DNA of 64,000 nt. It comes from Spisula solida. Taxonomy: Eukaryota > Mollusca > Bivalvia > Venerida > Mactridae. The stretch covers positions 1,984,001-2,048,000 of the forward strand of contig OX365948.1 of assembly GCA_947247005.1 (NCBI GenBank). Direction: 5' to 3'. A model generated the notes under the pieces. That model was not told where the DNA came from. It did no database searches and saw only the letters and a program-made list of their open reading frames with translations. Made by a program: the position numbers and the translations under genes. Shown here in pieces: positions 54,601 through 64,000 of the stretch. Position 1 is the first letter of the stretch. Each line of letters starts with the position of its first letter.

Positions 54601-56895
54601 CCAATTGACGAGAATCACTACTATATCCATTGCATGTGTGGTTATGTACATTGTTAAAACTTATAGTCAAATTTATTGGATTTATGTTTCCAGGCTTTAT
54701 TTAACGAGTTCTTGAAAATGTTCACGTTCTTACTCTGTACGCACTCATCTGGTAGATCGTTCCAATTACTGGTTGTTCTGGTGACAAAGTTGTTCATACG
54801 GCTCTTATAGTTATGATGTCTTTTATTCAATTTCATATTATGTCCCCTAGTGTTTGCATTGGTATTCACAGAAATAGAGTTCAAATGCACCATGTCAAAA
54901 TTATTCATAATTTTGTATAATTGCAGAACATCGGCCCTTTCCCTTCTATATATTAATGTTGGTAGTCCTAGACTGATTAGAGATCTTTGTAATCCATATG
55001 TGCAATTTCTTTTACAAGACGTGTAGCCCGTCGTTGAACTTGTTCAACCGCGACAATGTGCTTGTTAATCCACGGTGACCATATTACTGTAGCATATTCT
55101 AACTGCGGTCTTATAAGTGATTTGTATAGTATAAGAAACATGCTCCTGTCCATATATTCAAAACTTCTCTTAATAAGGCCCAGTTTCTGATTGGCTTTGT
55201 TCACAATCTGGATAATATGCTCGTTGAATTTTAGTTGACAATCAAATGTTACTCCAATGTCTTTTTCACTTTCAACTTGGACTATTTCATTACTTGACAT
55301 GTTATATTTATGTTTGGGGTTTTTACGACCCAAATGCATAGATTTACATTTTCCAGCGTTAAAACGCAATAACCATGTGTCTGACCACTCTGACAGATTG
55401 TCTAAATCTTCCTGAATAAGATTACAGTCCCCAGGTCCCTCAATGTTCCTATAAAGTTTGGTGTCATCCGCGAATAATTTTACTGTAGATTTGACAACAT
55501 TCGGAAGATCGTTTATAAACACTAAGAAAAGGATCGGGCCTAACACTGATCCTTGTGGAATACCGCTTGCAACATCTACCTTGCTGGATAGAGCATTACC
55601 AACTCTGACACATTGTTTTCTTCCAGATAGAAAGTTCCGAATCCATTTTAATATATTCCCACGTATCCCATAACTGTGTAGTTTGTTTAGTAATCGTTCG
55701 TGAGGAACAGTGTCGAACGCTTTCGCGAAATCCAAATAAATCGCGTCAATGCATCCACCGTTGTCTAATATTTCAAACCAATCATCAGTAACTTCAAGAA
55801 GCTGTGTAACATAAGAATGTTTCGATCTAAAACCGTGTTGATGCGTTACAAATAGGTTGTTGAATTCCATATGGTGCACGATGTAATCTCGTAATATTGA
55901 TTCAAAAACTTTACAGACAATACTAGTCAAACTAACTGGCCTGTAATTTTCTGCTTTTTGCTTATTTCCTTTCTTAAATAGCGGAACTACAACTGCCGAT
56001 TTCCATTCCATTGGTAACTGACCAGTTTGTAACGACTTGTTGAATAACTTGGATAGATACGATCCCAGAATTTCAGAATTATCCTTCAGTATTTTCGGAT
56101 GAACTTGGTCCTCCCCAGGAGATTTCGATGAATTCAATTTGAGCAGTTTTTTCACTACAATTTCTTGTGTCACGACAACGTCCAATAGCTCAGTTAAGAA
56201 TACACGATCCTCAAGGGTTGGTACTGATTCACAGTTTTCATGAACAAATACGCTACTAAAGAATTTATTGAATATGTCCGCCTTTTTTAGATTGTCATCT
56301 GTCAATGTTCCATCATCACACAACAAGTCGCCGATAGATCCTTTTGACTTTGTTTGGGAACTAATATACTTCCAAAACGATTTTGGATCGTCTTTAAAGT
56401 TATCCACTAATTTTTTTCCAAAGTTTTTCTTTGCATTCCTGCAAGCACCAGTCACCATGTTTCGTTTCAATGTATAATTTTTAAAGTTTTCATCATTCTT
56501 ACAGAATGAATATTTCTTGAATGCAGCTTTTTTTGCATTAATGATTTTCAACGCATGTTGTGTCATCCATGATTTTTTCTTTTCAGATTTCGAACTAGTT
56601 ACCGGTATGCATTCATCAACCACTTTACGAATGTTGTTCTTGAAAAGATTCCACATATCCTCAGTTGAAGCATCATCTGCGGTGTTCCAATCATAGTTAG
56701 AAAATAATTGATCCATTTTATTAGTGTCCGCTTTGTGATAAGCATATCTAACAGGTTTTACAGATACATCATCCGGGTTGTAACATTTAACATAAAATGA
56801 TAGCATAACATGGTCGCTCTTTCCAAGAGGGCTTAAGTGCTCTATGTTGTCAATCATTGATTCATCATTGGAAATTACTAAGAATTATGAATGAT
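54600..56895 (-). mobile_element. 5'-truncated non-LTR retrotransposon, second family
   Basis: Retains the last segment of the endonuclease domain (LVISNDESMIDN then LSPLGKSDHVML), the whole RT domain and the C-terminal region. It is cut at the 5' end near 56895, where an in-frame stop appears. The sequence differs clearly from the element at 26.9-29.0 kb. No tail or target duplication could be fixed. Confidence 0.82.
54654..56890 (-). pseudogene. Reverse transcriptase ORF with one frameshift
   Basis: A 626-codon frame (56857-54977) with NYRPVSLTSIVCKVFESIL, YLDFAKAFDTVPHERLL, GIPQGSVLGPILFL, the catalytic KLFADDTKLY and VEQVQRRATRLV. A 1-nt indel near 54985 shifts the frame, and the homologous C-terminus continues in the next frame (SLGLPTLIYRRERADVLQLY through TTSNWNDLPDECV) to 54654. 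A single lesion suggests a fairly young copy. Confidence 0.88.
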
Positions 56896-57119
56896 ATGTT
56901 TAAGTACTAGTAAGTAGTTGTATGTGAAGATGTATCATTTGTTGAAGTAACTGCATTTAATAAGTCTAGAGTTATTCTACCTATTATATATTGTAGTAAA
57001 ATTAACAAGAACTAACTAAATCAATAGGTCTTAAACTATATTTTTAATTTTTGCAATGCAAATCAGTAAATCAAGTTACACATTGAGTGTAGCACGATAA
57101 CGGTTTTATGATCACGGAT

Positions 57120-57280
57120 CAAGTTGGCTGTCAATCACTTAACAACATTTGGACGCTTAAAACAGATGGTTGCTTGATACGGATACATGAGTCAATCTGG
57201 CTGTATTCAATCATATAACAACATTGGACGCTTAAAACAGATGGTTGCCTAATAGTAATACGGATACACGGCTCCCCGTT
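57120..57280. repeat. Direct duplication upstream of NASP
   Basis: GGACGCTTAAAACAGATGGT with AACAACATT before it occurs at 57141-57173 and again at 57217-57248; ATACGGATACA follows both. It lies about 130-250 bp upstream of the NASP start codon and could contribute to its promoter. Confidence 0.7.
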
Positions 57281-57349
57281 GACTGTCAATCATGAACACA
57301 CAGTATGGTATAGACTTTTTAGCGTCAGTTTCATTGTTGACATATTTAC

Positions 57350-57358
57350 GGCGCGAAA
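57350..57358 (+). promoter_or_regulatory. E2F-like site upstream of NASP
   Basis: GGCGCGAAA lies 17 bp before the NASP ATG. E2F sites drive S-phase expression, which fits a histone chaperone; the match is by sequence only. Confidence 0.5.
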
Positions 57359-57374
57359 AGTGCACGAAATTTTC

Positions 57375-60300
57375 ATGAAAATTGCCGATATGGATTCAGA
57401 AGGGACCAGCACGTCGACGGATAAAGACAGGTTAGAGCATTAAGTGTAAAACAATATTTTATTGTATTATTAGCCACATTTTCCTGCTTACCCTTTGTCC
57501 AAACTTTACACAGCTAATAATTGTGTAAGTGTTATAGTAGTCGGATGGGGAATTGTTTATGATAAATCGTTACTGTTGATACTGTACTGCCCATTTCGTT
57601 CGTATGTTCTTTCACCTTCCATTGCAAGGAGTCTTGTTGTTTTTGTCCACTGAGTCTTCTACAACTCTTTGCAACATGATTCTTAAAATCTTTGTTTTTG
57701 TTTGATGACCAAATGTTAGCATTTAAAAACAATACCTAAATTAAAATATCTTTGTTACCAGGTATCGCGAAAACCGTCGGTCCTGACCGACAAAAAATGC
57801 TTTGGTCCGGCAAAATTTAACTGAATGTGGGACTGTTGGACCGACGGAGATTTTGAGTCTGGACGGTGATATTCCCACATCGTAGTTGAAGATTATTGTA
57901 AAGAATGTAACACAAATGTATTTTCGTAAATCCTCGTCGAGATGCAATAAGAAATCCCTCCGAAATCGTCAAAAATGTAACAATTTACAGCGGAATGAAG
58001 GTCGCGAAAACTGATTATATTTTGGATGCGGATAAAACCTTGGGCATGTTCGTAGCGTCTGTTCCGCACACTGTGCGGGATGTTCTACTCCGAACAACTT
58101 ACGAACAAAACGGAACTGTCCTGCACAGTGTGCCGAATGTTCTACTCCAAACACCTTACGAACAAAACGGAACAGAAAGTAAAATGTTTAAGACGACCAA
58201 AATTGTAGTTGCAGCCGTAATATTGGAGAAAAAATATGCATAACGATATATTTGAATGTGACTGTTTGTCCGCAATGCCCCATAATTGGAAAATAAATTT
58301 ATTATATTCTATTTTATGACACAAGCGACCATTGTTCTTGCTGTAATCACGTGACTGTTCTGGCTGCACCACCTCTGTGGCGGGCACAGAAAGAACATGT
58401 TCTGAATAGTGTTCCGGTTTGTTCGTAAGTGTGTTCCACTGTCCGGAATGTGCGGAACAGCGTTCCGAACAGGCCCCTGTAGTACATGGTACGGGTTACG
58501 GAATTTCGCAACTGAATATTTTTATGTTTTGACGATTTGATGGGGCTTCGATATGTAATGGTAAAATGAAAATAACCAAAATATTTTGTTTAAATTATAG
58601 GTCAAATCATAGAAAAACCTTGTGCAGTCACCAGAGGTTACAATTTTATTTTAATCTTAACGAAACTTTGTCACAATGATCATGTCAACAAAATCTAGGC
58701 CAAGTTCGATTTTGGGTCATCTGGGGTAAAAAACAAGGTCACAATGTCAATTGACATTTTCCTGAGGGTCATGGATTCAAACCCCACTGGAACCATAATT
58801 TTTATTTTTTTATTTTTATTTTTTTTAAGTATTTAGGTATTGTTTTGTCTTTATACCATTTATTTGTACAGTTATATGGAGGAAAATATTTTTTCCAATA
58901 TATTTTGTTTAAATTATAGGTCAGATCATAGAAAAACTGTGTAGTCACCAGAGGTCACAATTTCGACTTAATCTTTATGAAATTTGGTCCTAATGATCAT
59001 CTCAACACAATTTAGTATAAGTTTGATATTAACAGGGATCGGCACAGATCCAAATTTTGTGACTTCTCCCTCCAGAGCAAATAGGGAGAAGTTTTCAGAT
59101 ACAGGGAGAAGTGAGGAGACATCTATTAGTGGTGGTCGTGAAATAAACTTAATTTAGTTTAAATGTATTATATTTAGTTTAATAACAAAGTTTAATTAAA
59201 TTTAATTTTTACATTATGTTGTCTAAGTAAATAAACTAAAAAGATATGCATTATGGAAGAATCTAGTCCTACAAAGGATACTCTACATACTCATTTTTAA
59301 ACTAAAGAAAAGTACTCAATAGGGTTCTGGTCTAACAACACTGGTAAAGGTAATCTGTTGTCATTAGCAACTTTAGTTTTCACACCTTCCCTACACACAA
59401 GTTTAATTATACACATGGGAGTATTCTGACTATTCTCTACAGTAAATTATTTTTATTGCCGATAGTAACACTGAACAAATTATATCAAAAGCATCTTTAA
59501 CATTGATCCACAATCAAAGTCGATTGCAATTTAGTGGTACCGGTAATTGCTTAATTACTCATTTGAAGAATGTACATGTACTGTTTACAAGTGATTTTCA
59601 CGCCTGTGTTAATTATAGGACCCACCGGTAAACAAAACGAAAATAGAATGGCAGGCCTACTGATAACATCGGACACTGACTAATTGACAGGATTAACACC
59701 CCATGTGGTCAGCAAAAAACATAGTGACACTTAAGAAGGTGTTAGTTAGTTTCAATTGGTAATATATTGGTTCATTACAATCCATGACCATGAAATGTTG
59801 TCTGTAATCCAAAAATCGTGTGTCGCCGTTCTCAAAATTCAAGGCGCCTTGAATTTCGCCCTGAAGTGCTAATTAAGCGACATGAGGCTTATTAAGGCGA
59901 GTTCTTCGCCCAGATCGCCCTCTGTGCCGATCCCTGATTAATTAAGTCATCTGGGGTCAAAAGCTGGGTAACATGGTCAAATCATAAACTTGCAATAGAG
60001 GCTGAATTTCCTTAAATCTTATTCAGAACATGTGTAGGGTCACCATAGGTGTGTGTATGCACTAGTACGACAGGTGAGCAACCTAGGGCCCTTTGGGCCC
60101 TCTTGTCTATACATCTCTTCATTTTTTCATGACTGACAGGTTTTTAAAGTTTTTGCGAAGCCTGTGTTACACAGATGAAGCTATCCGCATGACTGCGTGC
60201 CAATTATTTTCCTTATCCGCATGCCACGATGATCGATATGTTCTAACTAACTTATTCTGTATTTTGATTGGCCAATGGAATTGGCCCTGACAAGACAGCA

Positions 60301-62528
60301 AAATTATGATTAAATGTTGCACTTATCCTGTACAGGAGATATTACCGGACAGAAATCGCATAGAAAGCTTCCCCTGAAGTTAAAAAATCGATTTTTTTGT
60401 CAGAATTTAGTCAGAACATCTACCTGTGTTCAAGGCTTCAAGCTCTTTGCTAAAAATAGATTTCCCAAGTATGGCGTCACTTAAACAACCTAATATTGGG
60501 ACCCAAACAGGGGCAATTTTGGAGCTTTTTCAATGACCTACAGTAGGTATAATCAGACAAGTCTTTTTCGATGGATATTTAGAAAAATGACCAAAAATGT
60601 TAAGAATAGGGTTCGTACTTAACACTTATGCAAAAATATTTATGATTTCCGTAATAACAACTCGTGACTCAGTTTCCTGCCAGGGGGGCGTCCTGTGAGA
60701 GGTTAAAATTTACACCGTTTGCCGACCAAAAATCGAATAAAATGATTAAAAAACGACCCGAAGTCAATGTTCCCACACATATTTAAGTTGGGGGTATGAA
60801 ATTATGAAATAAATTAAAAGCAGAGGAACAGATAAGGCTTTAGGCAAATGGGTATTTTACTCCCAAATTTTGATTTGGGTTTTAACAAATTTAATTTTAA
60901 TTGGGTATTTTAAAAAACTAATTGGGTAATTGGTCTAATTTTTCACTATTACATCATTTTCTATTTGCTTTTTCTTACCCCCTCCTCTCAAATCTATTGG
61001 GTTTTTAAGAAAATTAATTGGGTAATTACCCAAATACGCAGCTTATCTGTAGCTCTGTAAAGCTTCAAAGAACTTGGCCTCGAATTTCAAGGACCGTGGC
61101 GCTAGTCAAGAGTCCATTTTGCGAAACAGTCGGGGGCCCCTTTTCATTGTAAAATCTTGATAAAGAGAGTTCTGGTAGCTGTAATGTATTAGCCTGGTTT
61201 TGAATATTTACTTTGGTACTAATCTATCAGTGCCTGTCGTCCTTGGGTTGTTTTATTTCGACCAGGTACGGTCTCTGTTTTCAGTTTGTTACTGAAACCG
61301 TAATCCGCGCTATATTATGAAGACGAGGCTAGAATGGTGGAATGGTTATTGCACCGTTGCTTTACGAGCGTGATTCAACGTTTATAATTAAGAAAATAAG
61401 TAACCCGTCTACAGTACAGTGTTAACCTTCTTGACTGTCACTAGAAACACCCACTATCAACCAATCGACAGCTTACAAATGTTTTATTTATAGCAGTAGA
61501 ACAACAAATGCGAAATTACCGACTTTGGTCAGTTTTCGTCCCACGAATTTTCGTACGCGCAATCTCGCACAGAGTTCGAAACTTTTACATGAAATTGAGT
61601 TTCATTGCGTGATTTACGTAAGATTTTACGTGAGTGGGAACACTGCAAAGTCTTTCAGATTGATGGGCAAGATATGAAAAAATGTTACTCAACTGATATC
61701 CGAGAAAAAATTGTCAATAATGCTGAAATTAGAGCTTGACGAAAAAAATACTTTTTTAAAAAATAAGTTTCAGTAGGCGCAGTGAATCGATCGTGAGACC
61801 TTCACTACTATACAGTACTATTTACTGTACTTGTTAACCACTCGGCCATCGTCTCAACATATAATTTTTTTATTCTTATTCATTTTACTGATATTTATTT
61901 ATAAAATCAATCAAGCATATGCTCACTTTCGCACATGCACGCCCCATTGTTTTCCTCAGCATTGCTTATGTCAACAACGCAGCGGCGGACAATATTTGCG
62001 ATGAATAAGTAATGCTTCGTCTATCTTGAATATTTTATTCTACCAGATCCTTTTACTCACAATTCTGAGTGATTTGATACAAAGATCAATGAATTATTCA
62101 ACTAAATAAAGCGTCTGGACCACTTGTACAGTAATATCTTCTGTCTGGTATTATCTCCCTTGCCAGTACAGAACGGCGCTTGCCAGTACAGAACGGCAAT
62201 TTCATTAGCTCAAAATGTAGGCTTTATTCTTAGAATATATTAGTCAGCATGTGCGTTAGATTTTAATGACCTTTGACATGGTCAAATTTATGACTAATGG
62301 GGGGCATCCATGTCCTATACTGACCTATGAACATAATTGTAGTTGGGCTTTGATTTTAATTTACTTGGAATATGACATAGGATTCATGTAACTGCAATGA
62401 ACATTTTTTCTTGTCAGAATGGAGGCTTGTGAGTCAGCTGTGAACATCATTGCCCAAGGCAAGAGGAATATGGTGTGTGGAGAAATTCCAACAGCAGTCA
62501 ATCAGTTCCAGGAAGCATGTCAGTTATT
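57375..62528 (+). CDS. NASP: NASP histone chaperone, first two coding exons (partial)
   Basis: NASP is a nuclear TPR (SHNi-TPR family) chaperone that binds histones H3-H4 and maintains the soluble pool. Exon 1 (57375-57430) starts MKIADMDSEGTSTSTDKDR and ends in phase 2 at AG/GTTAGA. Exon 2 (62418-62528), after TTCTTGTCAG, supplies the missing base and continues MEACESAVNIIAQGKRNMV, then GEIPTAVNQFQEACQLL, and ends in phase 2 before GTAAGT. The second part is the first TPR helix pair of the family. The join is supported by phase, strand and the short acidic N-terminus usual in NASP. Further exons must lie beyond 64000. Intron 1 (about 5 kb) contains element C. The exon 1 assignment is less certain than exon 2. 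Confidence 0.8.
57759..60164. mobile_element. CAG-terminated DNA element C with nested insertions, 6-bp target duplication
   Basis: Left end CAGGTATCGCGAAAACC and right end complement of CAGGCTTCGCAAAAACTTT, flanked by TGTTAC on both sides (57753-57758, 60165-60170). Its left about 270 bp match element A closely. The middle is replaced by other repeats: a MITE at about 58040-58478, and 58590-60105 with a repeated ATTTTGTTTAAATTATAGGT segment and a GGGCCCTTTGGGCCCTCTTG end. In NASP intron 1. Confidence 0.82.
58040..58478. mobile_element. MITE nested in element C
   Basis: Absent from element A, which reads straight from GATAAAACC to GTAGTAC. Imperfect inverted ends: GGGCATGTTCGTAGCG with TCTGTTCCGCACA on the left, and the complement of GGGGCCTGTTCGGAACG with CTGTTCCGCACA on the right. 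Confidence 0.7.
60171..62417. other. NASP intron 1, 3' part
   Basis: No exon or conserved coding segment was recognised. TTGGGTATTTT/TTGGGTAATT motifs recur at 60850-61030. Confidence 0.4.
61777..61857 (-). repeat. tRNA-like sequence (Ser/Leu type 5' half)
   Basis: The minus strand reads GACGATGGCCGAGTGGTTAA, a good tRNA-Ser/Leu A-box region, then a perfect hairpin TACAGTA/TACTGTA, and a weak B-box GATCGATTC. Acceptor and T stems do not pair, so this is a pseudo-tRNA or a SINE head. Confidence 0.4.
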
Positions 62529-62893
62529 GTAAGTACTTGAATTTTTAGCTCGACTATTCGAAGAAAAAGTTGAGCTATTGTCATGACAGGATCATGTGCG
62601 TTAGTGAAGTTTATTGTCAGTCATTTTCTCTTGAAGACTTATCAAAGGTATCAACTTGAAACTCAAAATACTTACCAGTGATTTTTTTCCTTCTTTGTTT
62701 GCTACCGATAAACGGTACCTTCCCAATTTGATAAAGGCTATAATTTTCCCAAATTTGAAGGGAGAAATTTCCAATGAACATTTAGAAAAAAACAGTTTCA
62801 AAATCAGACATAAAATGACAAGTTATGAACATTTTTGACAAGAGGTAAAGCATAAAAGTTTACAGAAACCAGTAAACAGTCACTTGTAATCTC

Positions 62894-63650
62894 TTTTTGT
62901 GTCGCCTGAAAAGGCGACATATAGGTGTTACTTTGGCGGCGGCGTCACAAATTGCTTGTCCGGAGCATAACTTTGTCACCTTAAGTTCAAATGACTCAAG
63001 ATTTGGTATACATGTTTCTTACAATAAGCCGAAGTGCAGTGCACAAGAACCATAACTCTACCTGTCATAGTTTTTGAATTATTTCCCTTTGATTGATTTT
63101 ATTAGAGCATTTCTTGTCCGGAGCATAACTTTGTCACCTTAAGTTCAAATGACTCAAGATTTGGTATGCATGTTTCTTGCAATAAGCCGAAGTGCAGTGC
63201 GCAAGAACCGTAACTGCCTTGCATCGTTTTTGAATTATTTCCCTTAGATTGATTTAATTTGAGCATTTCTTGTCCGGCGGATAACTTTGTCACCAAGAGG
63301 TTGAATGACTTGAAATTTGGTATGCATGTTTCTTACCAAAAGTCCAAGTGCAGTACACAAGAATCGTAACTCTACCTTGTGCCATTTTTGATTTTTGTCC
63401 CTTTGATTGATTTTATTAGAGCATTTCTTGTCCGTGGCATAACTTTGTCACCATAAGTATTAATGACTCCAAGATAGGTATGGTATGCATGTTTCTTGCT
63501 GTGACATTTTTTTGTCCAGAGCATCACTTTGTCGTTTTTAGTTCAGATGACTAGAGAACTCTTGTGAGTCGATATGTAGCCCAATAGTGGATAGTTTTCC
63601 ATGACAAATGTGCATGTCGTCAGGCGACACATGCGACTCGCGGAGCTTTT
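62894..63650 (+). mobile_element. Repeat element with about 180-bp internal array, copy 2
   Basis: Same element as 12979-14205 in opposite orientation: it opens with TGTCGCCTGAAAAGGCGACA and TACTTTGGCGGCGGCGTCAC, has four units with TTGTCCGGAGCATAACTTTG, and closes with TGCGACTCGCGGAGCTTTT. It lies in NASP intron 2. Fewer units than copy 1 shows array length variation. Confidence 0.78.
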
Positions 63651-64000
63651 ATTCTGTTTTTATTTGGCCTTTCTGCTTTATGAAAATTCCCAATTTCAAG
63701 TTGTCACGACGCGAAAATTCCCAATCTGACCGGACCCGGACCCTTTCCCAAAGAAGCGAAAAAAATCGCTGCTTACTAACCATCACAGGGGGAGTCCATA
63801 CTGACAAGACTGGTAACCCTGTGAACTATATTTATAAGTTATATGTCCTTGCTACTCTTAGAATTTACACTCTCAGATGTGCACGGGTAATGTCAAGTAT
63901 GAAAAAGTGGAGCGTCCAGCACTCGTAGGCAATGCTCTTGTTTCCTATATTATTATTATATCTAGACTAGTGAAATCTTTTTATAAACAGGGGTGTCAAT
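63651..64000. other. Window end, no gene recognised
   Basis: Contains a plus frame ending at 63928 that starts inside the element at 62894-63650. No NASP exon 3 was recognised here. Confidence 0.4.

Overview
The window is eukaryotic nuclear DNA: AT-rich, with small exons bounded by GT/AG splice sites, long introns and a heavy load of dispersed and tandem repeats. The repeat types (hairpin-ended elements carrying 150-180 bp internal arrays, many small foldbacks, CR1/Jockey-like non-LTR elements) and the protein sequences suggest a lophotrochozoan, most likely a bivalve mollusc. That taxonomic call is an inference.

Four conserved genes could be assembled exon by exon with consistent splice phases. 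PIGW (minus, 24141-11555, 8 coding exons, 486 aa) acylates the inositol of GPI precursors in the ER. REX1BD (plus, 25159-32931, 4 coding exons, 193 aa) lies head to head with PIGW across about 1 kb. BTF3 (minus, 47155-38202, 6 coding exons, 159 aa) is the beta subunit of the nascent polypeptide-associated complex. NASP (plus, first two coding exons at 57375-57430 and 62418-62528) encodes a histone H3-H4 chaperone and runs off the right edge. An unrecognised, probably multi-exon gene is suggested at 0.5-2.9 kb on the plus strand.

The most interesting item is inside BTF3. The last intron holds twelve near-identical copies of a C/D box snoRNA in host orientation, at a period of about 155 bp, and intron 3 holds a thirteenth, diverged copy. 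The copies keep box C, box D, the terminal stem and a ten-nucleotide match to the universally conserved GGUAAUUCCA of 18S rRNA. Box spacing predicts 2'-O-methylation at the nucleotide known as Um627 in human (SNORD65) and Um578 in yeast (snR77). An intronic amplification of this guide in BTF3 is, to my knowledge, not described.

The rest is mobile and repeat DNA. Three related DNA elements with CAG termini and exact 6-bp target duplications lie in BTF3 intron 1 (two) and NASP intron 1 (one); one of them carries a ZNF862-like open frame. There is a 708-bp element with a 9-bp target duplication and a smaller element nested in it (PIGW intron 1), a hAT-type MITE with an 8-bp duplication (PIGW intron 4), and a TA-flanked MITE nested in a larger foldback (34.5-35.8 kb). 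Two sizeable non-LTR reverse transcriptase ORFs (27.0-28.9 kb and 54.65-56.9 kb) and two small fragments are present. A 4.1 kb block is bounded by 284-bp inverted repeats (48.07-52.18 kb). Tandem arrays of 19, 23, about 29, 31, about 155, about 175 and about 180 bp units are scattered through introns and intergenic DNA.
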